Assembly (NCBI GenBank): GCA_018396655.1
Contig: JAGTQF010000007.1
Coordinates: forward strand, 1-50,564
Length of the DNA stretch: 50,564 bases
Source of the DNA: Candidatus Bathyarchaeota archaeon
GTDB taxonomy: Archaea; Thermoproteota; Bathyarchaeia; Bathyarchaeales; DTEX01
Direction of reading: 5' to 3'
Shown in pieces: positions 1 through 8,675 of the stretch. Positions within the stretch are counted from its first letter, which is position 1, and the number at the start of each line of letters is the position of its first letter. The position numbers were made by a program, and so were the translations under genes. The notes below the pieces were generated by a model. It was not told the DNA's origin and searched no databases. It was given only the letters and a program-made list of their open reading frames with translations.

Positions 1-40
1 GATTTTTTCGCTGGTAACCTTGAGACCTAAGCATCCTTCC

Positions 41-394
41 TTAGATTATTGGTCTTCTCCTTATTATGGTCTCGGTCACAATAATCATGTAACCATATAG
101 TTTCTCGCCAAATTCTAGTGTGCGTAGTATGGCTTTGAGCCTATTCGGAACTTTAGGGTCTCGTAGCCTCAGGAGTATAATTCCGGGCGGCTTATGTAAG
201 GAGCATAGATAGCCGAATTCCTTATCCATCGTCACTATAATCTTATCTTCCCTCTTTGCAATCTCAACTACTTCTATATCGCTTACGCCACGTCTTTCAA
301 GAACTATGCTCTGCACTGTTACGCCGCGACCCCTAAGCTCTTCGTAGACTCTAAGCCCAATATTTTCGTCTAACAGGAGCTTAGGTTTCCGCAA
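41..394 (-). CDS. DUF5615 PIN-like toxin-type nuclease
   Basis: A 117-residue protein of the DUF5615 (Mut7-C/PIN-like) family, predicted to be the RNase-like half of a toxin-antitoxin pair. The N-terminal LLLDENIG motif (residues 6-13) carries the first acidic pair. The central SDIEVVEIAKRED stretch and the following TMDKEF motif carry the other acidic residues expected of the fold. Its start lies inside the end of the upstream DUF433 gene (14-bp overlap), so the two are translated together, as is usual for this pair. That it is an active toxin is inferred from the family. Confidence 0.85.
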   Translation of the reverse strand: MRKPKLLLDENIGLRVYEELRGRGVTVQSIVLERRGVSDIEVVEIAKREDKIIVTMDKEFGYLCSLHKPPGIILLRLRDPKVPNRLKAILRTLEFGEKLYGYMIIVTETIIRRRPII

Positions 395-623
395 TAATTA
401 CTTCCTCTCGACTGAGGATCTTAGCCGCGTATAGAAGCGCTGCGTAAACATCCTCAACCTCTATATTATAGTCTTCCGCGATTTCCTCAGGCTTCATGCC
501 CTTACCAAGAAGCTCCAAAACTAAGTCAACAGTTATCCTAGTATCTCGTATCACAGGCTTACCAGCCATAACATCAGCCCTAACAACAATACGGTTAAGC
601 AGATCCTCCAAACCAAACACCAC
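381..623 (-). CDS. DUF433 antitoxin-like protein
   Basis: An 80-residue DUF433 protein, the usual partner of DUF5615 proteins. The family signature is seen as IVVRADVMAGKPVIRDTRI (residues 12-30), followed by a helix-turn-helix-like section (LVLELLGKGMKPEEIAEDY). DUF433 proteins are thought to bind DNA and neutralise the linked nuclease. It is the first gene of a two-gene unit and overlaps its partner by 14 bp. The cognate role comes from family knowledge and gene order only. Confidence 0.85.
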   Translation of the reverse strand: MVFGLEDLLNRIVVRADVMAGKPVIRDTRITVDLVLELLGKGMKPEEIAEDYNIEVEDVYAALLYAAKILSREEVIIAET

Positions 624-691
624 ATTAAATATTGATGAAAGAACATTATTAAGCGTTCATGTAAACATACATCTTAATTAAGCCAAAGACA

Positions 692-853
692 CTAGCATGG
701 AATCCAGTCTAGAATTCTGAGAACAATATTTAGGCGAAGTTCAAAGATATTTTTCGCCTCTCGCTTATTGATCAAATATATAAAAAGAGGGTTACAGGAG
801 ATATCTCCTGGCTCTGGCATCCGTTTTATTATTTCAACATTTATGTCGTCCAT
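692..853 (-). CDS. 53-aa protein downstream of the RHH regulator
   Basis: A short ORF starting with MDDINVEIIKRMPEPGD. Its ATG is preceded by GGAGG at ordinary spacing, and that SD site lies inside the 3' end of the ribbon-helix-helix gene; only 4 bases separate that gene's stop from this start. The strong ribosome site and the spacing argue for a real coupled gene. I do not recognise the family. It could be the toxin half, or a truncated toxin, of an antitoxin-first module. It could also be a chance ORF. Confidence 0.45.
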   Translation of the reverse strand: MDDINVEIIKRMPEPGDISCNPLFIYLINKREAKNIFELRLNIVLRILDWIPC

Positions 854-857
854 CGGG

Positions 858-1058
858 TTATTCCTCCTTTAAACTGACTTTCTTGGTGGGCTTCGCGGAG
901 AGCACGTTAAGCTCTTCAAGCATGCGGAGGACGCTATATCTTATGAATTCGCTTTTACTCATCTCTAGTCTTCTTCGAACCCTTTCCACTTCCTCATCCA
1001 CTTTTTTGTTGAAAACAACAGTCCTTCGTATGAAGGATTTATCAACTTCTTCCGACAT
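858..1058 (-). CDS. Ribbon-helix-helix (CopG/Arc-type) regulator
   Basis: A 66-residue protein with a ribbon-helix-helix layout: a beta strand (FIRRTVVFNKKVDEEV, residues 9-24), then helix A, then the helix B core MSKSEFIRYSVLRML. Such proteins are usually dimeric DNA-binding antitoxins or small repressors. The Lys/Glu-rich C-terminal tail could hold a toxin-contacting segment. A GC-rich palindrome lies about 24 bases upstream of the start codon, just downstream of a TATA-like stretch, where an autoregulated operator would be expected. The linked 53-aa ORF is the only candidate partner. Confidence 0.75.
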   Translation of the reverse strand: MSEEVDKSFIRRTVVFNKKVDEEVERVRRRLEMSKSEFIRYSVLRMLEELNVLSAKPTKKVSLKEE

Positions 1059-1081
1059 ATTTAATACCCCAATAAAATAAA

Positions 1082-1096
1082 GGCCCCATGGGGGCC
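1082..1096. promoter_or_regulatory. GC-rich palindrome, candidate RHH operator
   Basis: GGCCCC and GGGGCC arms separated by ATG form a 6-bp inverted repeat in an otherwise AT-rich stretch. It sits between a TATA-like ATATATT (about 1097-1103) and the start of the ribbon-helix-helix gene at 1058. Ribbon-helix-helix proteins commonly bind such palindromes upstream of their own genes, so autoregulation is the simplest reading. It could also act as an RNA hairpin. Confidence 0.4.
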
Positions 1097-1101
1097 ATAT
1101 A

Positions 1102-1275
1102 TTGGGTGAACAGGTTTACCTTGCGACGGATCTGGATTACCTAACAACAACCTACAATCTTTATGGAATGCCGAATGTAAGACATCTCAAAGAAAAGAGT
1201 AAGCGTGGAATATTTTCCTTTAAAGTAATAGATGATCCAGCTTTTAGCGGGGGTACTTATCTAGGTAACGTCTAA
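1102..1275 (+). other. Short unassigned ORF in decayed DNA
   Basis: A TTG-started reading frame of 57 codons (beginning LGEQVYLATDLDYL, ending in TAA at 1273-1275) with no SD site. It looks like a fragment of a larger coding sequence, since its composition is protein-like but it has no recognisable complete domain. A further open stretch in another frame follows at about 1310-1420 (EEVVEKTLKLLEEAM). Together with the OsmC-like remnant this suggests that roughly 1100-1650 is decaying coding DNA. Confidence 0.25.
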
Positions 1276-1386
1276 GGGTAAGGTGAACATTTACCTTCCG
1301 GAAGGGGCCCAAAGGAGGAGGTTGTGGAAAAGACGTTAAAGCTTCTTGAAGAGGCAATGATCAGCGTACTGCAGGAAAATATTGAG

Positions 1387-1560
1387 GCTTTTGGTCTTAA
1401 CTTTTACTATTACCTCACTTAATCTAGGTGAGTCTGCAGGTTTTTCGGCTTCTGCCACAACCTCCATTTTATTAAGCGTTATATTGCTTTTCTTACAAAC
1501 GTCTGCAAATATCGTCGCTGCGCAGTCTGCCAAGGTCATTATTGCCCATTTCAATCCATT
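1387..1560 (-). pseudogene. OsmC-like fragment
   Basis: Within a longer minus-strand frame (1336-1650) the stretch GLKWAIMTLADCAATIFADV, then CKKSNITLNKMEVVAEAEKP and ADSPRLSEV, resembles the central part of OsmC/Ohr peroxidase-like proteins: the first redox cysteine in LADCAA and the strand that follows. The N-terminal beta region and the C-terminal second-cysteine helix are absent; the frame runs into unrelated sequence on both sides. It is best read as a truncated remnant. The family call is made by eye from a short segment. Confidence 0.4.
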
Positions 1561-1710
1561 TAGCTGTAGCCTTATATTTGGGCATAATGACACCAAAATA
1601 TACTTGTAAAAGTAACTAAAATTTATTATGGTCATGAAAAATAGGCTCACCTTGTGCTCATAAAATATGAGCGTAAGTGGCTAAAATGCTTATTATGGGA
1701 GCCTATGATT

Positions 1711-1902
1711 TTAGGGGCCCACGAAACCGCATTTTGGGCATTTATATTGTCGTCTGAATTGTCGGCATTTTGAGCAGCGCCAAATCATTATTTCCCCACA
1801 GTTTGGGCAGAGAAATGATGTTGCATTTGTTCCTGGGGATATGATTCTGTTGCATGATGTGCAGACTGGCATTACTAGGCTTCTGCTCAAACTTACATGC
1901 AC
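1711..1902 (-). CDS. Small zinc-finger protein (HVO_2753-like, two zinc knuckles)
   Basis: A protein of up to 63 residues with four CxxC pairs: CTSC, CPNC, CSKC and CPKC, ending in CGFVGP. This layout matches the archaeal double zinc-finger family typified by HVO_2753, often encoded beside aEF-1beta. Here the EF-1beta gene is 1.4 kb away on the other strand. The start is uncertain: ATG at 1902 has GAGGTG only one base upstream, a TTG at 1890 is better spaced, and ATG at 1872 gives MPVCTSC. The role is unknown; an RNA or ribosome link is inferred from context in relatives. Confidence 0.8.
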   Translation of the reverse strand: MHVSLSRSLVMPVCTSCNRIISPGTNATSFLCPNCGEIMIWRCSKCRQFRRQYKCPKCGFVGP

Positions 1903-1956
1903 CTCAAATTTCTCTCGGCTAGTTTGAGTAATATTTTCATTGCTTCCTTATATACT

Positions 1957-3168
1957 CTATTCTAATCCCGCTAAGAGAGCCCTGAAGATTGTTGGTAAAC
2001 TTCTAAAGGTCTTTCTCATCTTAATAATCTTAAGGATTGATGTTCCCTGGAGGTCCATATCGCCCATCGCTGAGAGGTCTTTGTAAAATTCCTCTTTAAT
2101 GATAAATGAGAATATCTTGTCAAGCGCCCTATCTGAAAGCCTATTCAAGAGCCTCCTAATTAATAATGCCATCTTTATTTCTCCATCGAGTTTAGCCCTC
2201 CACCCTACCTCATATGATTTAAGGAAATTCTCTCTGACAATATTGTTTTTGATGGCTTCTGACGCCACTCTTCCGGCTATTGATGCACATATCCCGCCGA
2301 GGATAACCCCGCCACCAGTTATAGGTTTAACTTGTCCAGCTGAGTCCCCAACAACTAGTAATCCCCTACCATATGTTTTTCTAATGGGTCCGCATGTGAT
2401 GATTAGCCCAGAGCGCATTTTAAGCGCTCTTAAACCATCCCTATCAAGTTCTACTTTAAAACGTTTCCTTACAAACTTAAGCAGCTGCTCATATGGATTA
2501 AGATTTCTACATGCTAGACCAATTCTAACGTTTTTATCGTCTAATGGAATTACCCAGGCGAAGAAGCCTGGAGCAATATTTTTACCTAAGTGGACTTCGA
2601 CATAATTCGGGTCCACCTCTACGCCGGTAAGGTCCACGTTTAATCCCCTTAGGAGGCTTTCTCTTTTTATGGGCTTCAGTCCGATCATCTTTAATATTCT
2701 TGGTGATGCACCCTCGGCGTCCACTAGAATCTTAGACTTTAATGCTCCATATCCCTCAATATTTAGAATCCATCGACCACCATTGTATCTTGCTGCCTTA
2801 ACCCTTGAGCCTAGTTTTATCTCCGAGCCCCCTTCCAAGGCTTGCTCAGCTAAAAATTTATCGAATAAATGGCGGTCAACAACGCATGCAACATAATCTT
2901 TCTGTTCAACTGTGAATGAGAGGTTTGATGGGGAGAAAAATCGCGCCCCTTTAACCCTGTTCTGTATGTATGTGGCTCCACTCGACGGCATCTTAATCTG
3001 GCCTAAACCCCTTATGCTTAGAAGGCCAGCGCAATGGCATGGTAAACCTATATCCCTATGCTCCTCAAAAACAACCACTCTAATGCCCCTTCTCGAAGCC
3101 TCTCGAGCTGCTATCAGCCCAGAGGGGCCGGCCCCAACAATTGCTACATCTGCTTCTTCCACACTCAT
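1957..3168 (-). CDS. Geranylgeranyl reductase family FAD protein
   Basis: A 403-residue flavoprotein, probably digeranylgeranylglycerophospholipid reductase, which saturates the isoprenoid chains of archaeal lipids. The N-terminal dinucleotide fold has GAGPSG at residues 12-17. The family substrate-loop motif PCHCAGLLS follows at residues 43-51, and the second FAD motif GDSAGQVKPITGGG lies about two-thirds along. Length fits the family (about 390-450). ATG is preceded by an AAGGA-type SD. The gene is divergent from EF-1beta with a shared upstream region of about 130 bp. A paralogue reducing another prenyl substrate is possible. Confidence 0.88.
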   Translation of the reverse strand: MSVEEADVAIVGAGPSGLIAAREASRRGIRVVVFEEHRDIGLPCHCAGLLSIRGLGQIKMPSSGATYIQNRVKGARFFSPSNLSFTVEQKDYVACVVDRHLFDKFLAEQALEGGSEIKLGSRVKAARYNGGRWILNIEGYGALKSKILVDAEGASPRILKMIGLKPIKRESLLRGLNVDLTGVEVDPNYVEVHLGKNIAPGFFAWVIPLDDKNVRIGLACRNLNPYEQLLKFVRKRFKVELDRDGLRALKMRSGLIITCGPIRKTYGRGLLVVGDSAGQVKPITGGGVILGGICASIAGRVASEAIKNNIVRENFLKSYEVGWRAKLDGEIKMALLIRRLLNRLSDRALDKIFSFIIKEEFYKDLSAMGDMDLQGTSILKIIKMRKTFRSLPTIFRALLAGLE

Positions 3169-3302
3169 ACTTCCTTCTCTCTGGGTCTCTCATCTTCATG
3201 TCTGTTAATGAAGCCGGATAATATAAGAGGTTGACCCCTAAAAACGTAATTTTAAAATAGTGGCGCATATATTTACTGAGCATTCCTATAGGAGGGGAAA
3301 GA

Positions 3303-3572
3303 TTGGCTAGAGTTGTGGTCTCCCTAAAAATATTTCCGGCCGACATAAACGTGAACTTAGATGCGCTGAAGGAGAAGATTAAGAGCTCTTTGCCGAGCTA
3401 CGCGTCAGTCTATAAATTTGAGGAGGAGCCCATCGCATTCGGCTTGGTTGCACTCATAGCCCATATTGTTTTACCGGAAAATCAATCTGGCGGATTGGAT
3501 GAGATTGAGAGGAGCATTCAGAGCGTGGGGGATGTAAGCGACATACAAACAATTATGGTCAGAAGAACCTAA
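3303..3572 (+). CDS. ef1b: Translation elongation factor 1-beta
   Basis: An 89-residue protein matching archaeal aEF-1beta, the nucleotide exchange factor that recharges EF-1alpha with GTP. Family features are the start ARVVVSLKIFPADINVNLD, the middle EEEPIAFGLVALI and the acidic C-terminal strand. The start is TTG at 3303, placed by GGAGG at 3291-3295. It is monocistronic here, upstream of and co-oriented with the Cdc48 gene. Confidence 0.93.
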   Translation: MARVVVSLKIFPADINVNLDALKEKIKSSLPSYASVYKFEEEPIAFGLVALIAHIVLPENQSGGLDEIERSIQSVGDVSDIQTIMVRRT

Positions 3573-3674
3573 GATAACTCTGTTGCTTACACCACATTTA
3601 TATTCCGGAACTTTCCTTTCACATATTAAGATAAAGCATATGTCTTAGGGGAAGGGAGGAAGGGGCTGTCAAAA

Positions 3675-5852
3675 ATGGTGAATGAGGTTCAGCTCAGGGT
3701 GGGCGATGCTAAGCAGAGGGATGTTTATAGGGGAATCGCTAGAATCGACCAGAAGACCATGGAGAAGATAGGTGTTTCAGCCGGAGACGTAATTGAAGTT
3801 ATAGGTAAAAGGAGAACAGCCGCCATAGCCTGGCCGGCATACGCTGAGGACCAAGGTAAGGGTATTATAAGAATTGATGGGATAACGCGTAAAAATGCTG
3901 GTGTCTCAATAAATGAGTATGTTATAGTTAGAAAGGCTGAGGTTGTCGATGCAACGAGCGTTGTGCTTGCGCCAGTAGATATGCGCTTAAATGTTGATGA
4001 GGATTTCACTAATTTTGTAAAGAATAGGCTTCTTGAGAGAGCCCTAGTTGAAGGCGACACAACGCTCGTCATGATGCTCGGGCATCCAGTCCAGTTTGTC
4101 GTCATGAAGACTAGGCCCCATGGCATCGTTAGATTAACATACGATACTAACCTGCAGATATTACCTGAGCCAGCCCCGGAGGTTAAGGGCTTACCGAGAA
4201 TAACATATGAGGATATAGGTGGTTTGAAGGAGGAGATACAGCGGTTAAGGGAGATGGTTGAGCTACCATTAAGGCATCCGGAGATATTCCAGAGGCTTGG
4301 TATAGAGCCACCTAAAGGTGTATTGCTTTATGGGCCTCCGGGCTGCGGTAAGACTTTGCTGGCTAAGGCTGTTGCAAACGAGTCTGATGCATATTTCATA
4401 TCGATAAATGGTCCTGAGATAATGAACAAGTTCTACGGTGAGTCTGAGGCTAGGCTCCGTGAGATATTCCAGCAGGCGCAGCAGAACGCTCCAAGCATCA
4501 TATTCATAGATGAGTTGGATGCGATAGCCCCCAAGAGGGAGGAGGTTACAGGCGAGGTTGAGCGGAGGGTTGTTGCACAGCTGCTTGCGCTAATGGATGG
4601 CTTAACCGAGAGGGGTAATGTGATAGTTATAGGCGCAACTAATAGGCCTAATGCCCTCGACCCGGCGCTTAGAAGGCCCGGTAGATTCGACCGAGAGATA
4701 GAGATAGGCATACCGGACAAACAGGGACGATACGAGATACTTTTAATCCACACCCGAGGTATGCCATTAGCCGAGGATGTAGACTTAAGGAAGCTAGCCG
4801 AGATGACGCATGGATTCACTGGAGCCGACTTAGCCGCCCTCTGTCGTGAAACAGCAATGAAGGCCCTCCGCAGATATCTACCAGAAATAGACTTGGAGCA
4901 GGAGAGGGTTCCACCAGAGGTTCTTGAGAAGATGGAGGTTAAGATGGAGGACTTTCTGAATGCTTTTAAGGAGATTACTCCAACAGCCCTCAGAGAGGTT
5001 GCCATAGAGATTCCAACAGTCCATTGGGATGACATAGGTGACCTAGAGGAGGTTAAGCAGGAGCTTAGGGAGGCTGTCGAGTGGCCGATTAAAAATCCAG
5101 ATGTATTTAAGAGAATGGGCATTAAGCCTCCTAAGGGCATCCTGCTCTACGGTCCACCAGGCTGTGGTAAGACTCTCCTAGCAAAGGCCGTTGCAACCGA
5201 GAGCGAGGCGAACTTCATATCAATAAAGGGACCTGAGGTTCTATCTAAGTGGGTCGGCGAATCTGAGAAGGCCATTCGCGAAGTCTTCAGGAAGGCTAGA
5301 ATGTCATCTCCGGCAATAATCTTCTTTGATGAGATTGATGCGCTGGTTCCTAGGAGGGGGCTTGGTTATGGAGATAGCGGCGTAACTGAGCGCGTTATAA
5401 GCCAGCTCCTAACGGAGCTTGATGGGATAACAAGCTTGGAGGATGTTGTTGTTTTAGCGGCTACGAATAGGCCGGACCTAATTGACCCAGCCATCCTAAG
5501 GCCCGGCAGGTTCGACCGCCTAATATATGTTCCAGAGCCGAATGAGGAGGGTAGACTATCAATATTTAAGATACATACGAAGAATATGCCCTTAGCTAGG
5601 GGTGTCGACTTGAAGCTGCTGGCAAGCATGACTAAGGGTTATTCGGGAGCGGATATTGAGGCTCTGTGCCGTGAGGCTGCATTAATAGCTTTACGCCGAG
5701 ACATGAATGCCAAGGAGGTTACGATGGCTGATTTCCAAGAGGCTATGAAGAGGGTTGGACCTAGCATAACGCCCGACATGGAGAACTGGTACAAGAGTTG
5801 GGGTCAGCAGTTTAAGAGAATACAGAGGGTTACCCCACCATTAATTACATGA
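3675..5852 (+). CDS. Cdc48/VAT AAA+ ATPase (p97-like unfoldase)
   Basis: A 725-residue double-AAA protein that unfolds proteins and remodels complexes, in archaea often feeding the proteasome. The N-domain (double-psi barrel plus four-stranded lobe) spans about 1-180. D1 has Walker A GPPGCGKT at 220-227 and Walker [11 protein letters not shown] at 275-284. D2 has Walker A at 493-500 and Walker [11 protein letters not shown] at 548-557. Arginine-finger motifs ([16 protein letters not shown]) are intact. The tail ends in LIT, so the HbYX proteasome-docking tail of some VAT proteins is not seen. A TATA-like stretch at about 3594-3604 precedes it, and two small genes follow closely. Confidence 0.97.
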   Translation: MVNEVQLRVGDAKQRDVYRGIARIDQKTMEKIGVSAGDVIEVIGKRRTAAIAWPAYAEDQGKGIIRIDGITRKNAGVSINEYVIVRKAEVVDATSVVLAPVDMRLNVDEDFTNFVKNRLLERALVEGDTTLVMMLGHPVQFVVMKTRPHGIVRLTYDTNLQILPEPAPEVKGLPRITYEDIGGLKEEIQRLREMVELPLRHPEIFQRLGIEPPKGVLLYGPPGCGKTLLAKAVANESDAYFISINGPEIMNKFYGESEARLREIFQQAQQNAPSIIFIDELDAIAPKREEVTGEVERRVVAQLLALMDGLTERGNVIVIGATNRPNALDPALRRPGRFDREIEIGIPDKQGRYEILLIHTRGMPLAEDVDLRKLAEMTHGFTGADLAALCRETAMKALRRYLPEIDLEQERVPPEVLEKMEVKMEDFLNAFKEITPTALREVAIEIPTVHWDDIGDLEEVKQELREAVEWPIKNPDVFKRMGIKPPKGILLYGPPGCGKTLLAKAVATESEANFISIKGPEVLSKWVGESEKAIREVFRKARMSSPAIIFFDEIDALVPRRGLGYGDSGVTERVISQLLTELDGITSLEDVVVLAATNRPDLIDPAILRPGRFDRLIYVPEPNEEGRLSIFKIHTKNMPLARGVDLKLLASMTKGYSGADIEALCREAALIALRRDMNAKEVTMADFQEAMKRVGPSITPDMENWYKSWGQQFKRIQRVTPPLIT

Positions 5853-5871
5853 GAGATGATGGTGAATAGAT

Positions 5872-6108
5872 GTGGCCACTAGAACATGGAAGATTCAGCC
5901 GCTTCATATGGCCATAGTTGAGATTCTGGAGAAGAAGGGTTCACTTACGGACGTTGACCTTCTAGAGGCTCTAAAGTCAGTATCCCAATTCAAAGATTTG
6001 AGCTTCAACGAGCTAAACAAGACTCTAATGAGAATGGAGATAGCTGGATTAATACTTGTCTCATCGTTCACTAAGGGCAGAAGGCTTGTGCAGCTCTCAA
6101 AGAAATAG
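5872..6108 (+). CDS. Small winged-helix protein after cdc48
   Basis: A 78-residue protein starting at GTG, 19 bases after the Cdc48 stop and behind a GGTGA site. The sequence reads as a single winged helix: helices around MAIVEILEKKGSLTDVDLLE and FNELNKTLMRMEIAGLI, then a wing and a terminal strand (GRRLVQLSKK). Proteins of this type can bind DNA or act as protein adaptors. Its placement suggests co-transcription with Cdc48, so an adaptor role is possible but not shown. Confidence 0.8.
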   Translation: MATRTWKIQPLHMAIVEILEKKGSLTDVDLLEALKSVSQFKDLSFNELNKTLMRMEIAGLILVSSFTKGRRLVQLSKK

Positions 6109-6144
6109 CCAATTTTTATTAGGCAATGTGAAGAAATAATTTTT

Positions 6145-6369
6145 ATGTCTAAAAAAGAAAAATCTAAGGGCATGAGCTTAAAGAAGACTATTTGGCATTT
6201 CGTGGCTGGTGGAGTCTTCTTAATAAGTCTCGCCATACTCTTTTATTTTGATTTTTGGTCTTGGATACTTGCACTATCTTGTATGATAGTCATAATAGAG
6301 GGTGTTGGAAAATATTACTCTCAAAAACCGAGAAGAAAAACTAGCAATAAGATGGCACCAAAATGCTAA
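6145..6369 (+). CDS. Small two-helix membrane protein
   Basis: A 74-residue protein with a basic N-terminus (MSKKEKSKGMSLKK), two hydrophobic segments at about 18-35 and 38-55 separated by a short turn, and a basic C-terminal tail (KPRRKTSNK). The charge pattern places both ends in the cytoplasm. It lies 36 bases after the winged-helix gene and may be the third gene of the Cdc48 unit. No family recognised. Confidence 0.65.
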   Translation: MSKKEKSKGMSLKKTIWHFVAGGVFLISLAILFYFDFWSWILALSCMIVIIEGVGKYYSQKPRRKTSNKMAPKC

Positions 6370-6379
6370 ACTAAGAATT

Positions 6380-7066
6380 TTATAGAAGTATTTCGACTTT
6401 AACTTTATCTCCATCCTTAAGCCCAAAATGGCCACGTAGATAAACCGGCGCTATAATCTCTAAGACATCTTTGCCATAGTGGCTTCTTAGGGCAAAAACC
6501 ACGGCGCCCTTCACATCGTCATTTATTATTGCGTGGAAACACTTAACTGGACCATACGTTCTATCCTTATTCTTGAATCCTTGAATCTCTATTCCTGAAT
6601 AGGCATCTAGCTCCATCCTCAATCTAGCATTCTCTTCTCTGGTTATCTTCAGATTTAGTGTTCCAGGATACGGGTCGAAACCCAATTTCTCAATAAACTG
6701 TCTTCTATAGGGCTCCTTAGAGATATAGTATGCGCCCTCACCTAATCCACTGAAGACCCTCCCCTCAACTACTACTGAAGGAGCCTTACCCTCAAATATC
6801 GCACCTAAACCGAGATAAACCCTGCGAAGGAGACTTTCTCCATCCTTAGAGATTCGGATGAAGCTGCCTTCATTTGTTGCTGTCCGATGTATTAGGCCCA
6901 TGCGCTCCAGCTTGATGAGGAGTCTTGACGCACTCTGCTGGGACAGCCCGACCTCCTTTGCAAAGCTGGCTGTCGAAACCTTTATTGTATTATTGCATGC
7001 GCCCATCTCAGCCAGCCTGTAAAGTATAAAGAAGACTCTTGAAGACTCTCTGTTTATGATTGGCAA
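6380..7066 (-). CDS. ribK: CTP-dependent riboflavin kinase with N-terminal HTH
   Basis: An archaeal riboflavin kinase (DUF120) that makes FMN from riboflavin using CTP. Residues 1-90 form a winged helix (KEVGLSQQSASRLLIKLER). The C-terminal kinase barrel shows GRVFSGLGEGAYYIS, PYPGTLNLKI and HYGKDVLEIIAPVYLR. The HTH fusion is known in this family and suggests self-regulation. The frame opens with a GTG at 7075, but AGGTGA sits just upstream of a TTG at 7066, which I prefer (228 residues). Confidence 0.92.
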   Translation of the reverse strand: MPIINRESSRVFFILYRLAEMGACNNTIKVSTASFAKEVGLSQQSASRLLIKLERMGLIHRTATNEGSFIRISKDGESLLRRVYLGLGAIFEGKAPSVVVEGRVFSGLGEGAYYISKEPYRRQFIEKLGFDPYPGTLNLKITREENARLRMELDAYSGIEIQGFKNKDRTYGPVKCFHAIINDDVKGAVVFALRSHYGKDVLEIIAPVYLRGHFGLKDGDKVKVEILL

Positions 7067-7125
7067 GCAAATCACCTACTTAAATGTATTATCATGAGCC
7101 TTCGGGCTATTTAGTATCGTTACTT

Positions 7126-7467
7126 TTATTTGCATCTCGTATAAAGATATTTTTGCACACCCTTTCTTAGGGCTTTCAGTGTCCCAGAAGTGAGGAGCAC
7201 ATGGAGAACCACACTTTTATCGCCAACTTTAGTTATCGTTGGGATTGCTGCTCGAACCATTGGGAGAGCCTTATGTTGGCAGCGCACTATAGCGTATCCC
7301 GCATCACGATTATATTCAATCATAGATATGTCTGTCTGGCTGGCACCATACTCCCCGAATAAACGCATAATACCTGACCATAGGGCATTTTGAAAATCCC
7401 TTTCGCCAGGCACACCATCACAATCAATCTTAATCAAAATATATCTTCTTCTAGGCTTCTCTAACAA
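7126..7467 (-). CDS. rnp2: RNase P protein component 2 (Pop5)
   Basis: Homologue of Pop5, the RNase P protein that together with Rpp30 activates the catalytic RNA for tRNA 5' maturation. The alpha/beta core is seen as PRRRYILIKIDCDG, the central AGYAIVRCQH strand and a C-terminal LRKGVQKYL helix. The frame extends to 7503, but GAGGGGTGGGGA lies directly upstream of a TTG at 7467 that overlaps the Rpp30 stop; this gives 113 residues, normal for the family. It is translationally coupled to Rpp30. Confidence 0.9.
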   Translation of the reverse strand: MLEKPRRRYILIKIDCDGVPGERDFQNALWSGIMRLFGEYGASQTDISMIEYNRDAGYAIVRCQHKALPMVRAAIPTITKVGDKSVVLHVLLTSGTLKALRKGVQKYLYTRCK

Positions 7468-8195
7468 TCCCCACCCCTCTTCACAACATAAACGCCGAAG
7501 CACACATAATTTGGACTGAGTTTCCTCCTATTGCGATTGATAATGCTGTATGGGATTTTGGAGAGCGACTTTCTAGCAGAGTTTAAGTCTAAACCTATGA
7601 GGTAGCTGAGGAAAGCATAATCCTCGGGCCTTCTAAGTAGATGTGGTTCACTAGCACCACTCGATAAAATTATGGGCACCCCAAATTTTCTGGCTAAAAG
7701 AACATCCTTTCTGAGCATACTTAATAATCTGACTCTATGAATCCCCTCGGAGCAAATTAGCTGGGACATGTTAATCTCTAGGGCTGCGTACTTCTCAGAG
7801 GCAAGCCTAGCCTCAGATTCGCTGAAGAAGTGTCTTCTAGGGTCGCCTAAGGCGAATAGAAGTATGTCGACCCTTCTGTCTTTTGAAGCTTGAATGGCCA
7901 CCTCCCTACTGTTACAGTTTACTGCGATAATCTCGAATTTCCTACGAATTTTGGTTAGGGTTGATAGGAGCTCTTTGGAGCTCTTTGGGGTCAAATCCAC
8001 CCTCGTAGCTAAATCTAAGCCCATTTCACAACATATTTTCCGAACCCTTTCCAAATCCTCCCTACTAAAGTCGGCTGGGAAGGTTATGCCTGCGATTTTA
8101 TATCCAAGCTCCACGGACCTCTTTACAAGTGCTCTGACCTTCTCATCATCATTAACTGGCGGGCATAAGTGCAGGTCCACAAATACTTTCCTCAT
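7461..8195 (-). CDS. rnp3: RNase P protein component 3 (Rpp30)
   Basis: TIM-barrel RNase P protein of about 244 residues. Visible features are VFVDLHLCPPVNDD at the start, the barrel strands KIAGITFPAD and IIAVNCNSRE, and a C-terminal section with ILSSGASEPHLLRRP, typical of Rpp30/PHP-like proteins. The ATG at 8195 overlaps the stop of the upstream gene as ATGA, so I prefer it to the ATG at 8219. Order L13e, exosome-type RNA-binding protein, Rpp30, Pop5 couples RNA processing to ribosome genes. Confidence 0.92.
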   Translation of the reverse strand: MRKVFVDLHLCPPVNDDEKVRALVKRSVELGYKIAGITFPADFSREDLERVRKICCEMGLDLATRVDLTPKSSKELLSTLTKIRRKFEIIAVNCNSREVAIQASKDRRVDILLFALGDPRRHFFSESEARLASEKYAALEINMSQLICSEGIHRVRLLSMLRKDVLLARKFGVPIILSSGASEPHLLRRPEDYAFLSYLIGLDLNSARKSLSKIPYSIINRNRRKLSPNYVCFGVYVVKRGGDC

Positions 8196-8665
8196 GGCAG
8201 TAGCCCCATCAACCGACATATCTCCCTAATCTCCTCAGCCCTCGATGTTTTAAATCTTATTTGAAGGCGTATTGGGTCGGCTCTACAAAGCCTAATTTTC
8301 CCCTTGAAGGCCTCCTGCTTATTTAATCTTATATAGAGGTTTCCTCCGCTTAAATGTAAATTTAGGTGTTGAAGTAAATCCTCTTTATCAATTACCGGAA
8401 GGTTGATTGAGATATTATGTAGAAGTGATTCGGCAATCTCGGAGTCCCTTATTTCTGTCTTGAAGAAGATTATTGGGTTCCCATACTCGCCCTTCAATGT
8501 GCTTTTACTAAATGCTATTTTCTCGGCGTATTCTGCTGGAAAAATATTTTTGGCAGCTAAAAGAACCTTCTCTTGGTCTTCTGTTGCGTGGGCAAAAAAG
8601 CTTAGATTGATGTAAGCTATTTTATGTCTAATCATTCGACCACTGCCGCCATCACTAAAAATCAT
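8192..8665 (-). CDS. Predicted exosome-associated RNA-binding protein (COG1325)
   Basis: A 157-residue protein like the archaeal COG1325 family, found in the rnp2/rnp3 operon of many archaea and annotated as a predicted exosome subunit. The diagnostic segment is AYINLSFFAHATEDQEKV followed by a two-lobed alpha/beta body ending RIQIRFK-like. An in-frame ATG at 8635 (MIRHKIAY) is an alternative start; AAAGGGAAA just before 8665 supports the longer form. It overlaps Rpp30 by 4 bp (ATGA). Its RNA target is unknown. Confidence 0.82.
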   Translation of the reverse strand: MIFSDGGSGRMIRHKIAYINLSFFAHATEDQEKVLLAAKNIFPAEYAEKIAFSKSTLKGEYGNPIIFFKTEIRDSEIAESLLHNISINLPVIDKEDLLQHLNLHLSGGNLYIRLNKQEAFKGKIRLCRADPIRLQIRFKTSRAEEIREICRLMGLLP

Positions 8666-8675
8666 ATTTTCCCTT

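Noticed and set aside
2099-2605. Plus-strand frame of 168 codons opposite the geranylgeranyl reductase
   Set aside because: Shadow of a conserved gene; no family features and no ribosome site.
4433-5140. Long antisense frame (235 codons) opposite cdc48
   Set aside because: It mirrors the conserved AAA domains, has serine/leucine-rich shadow composition and no SD. The sense frame is clearly the gene.
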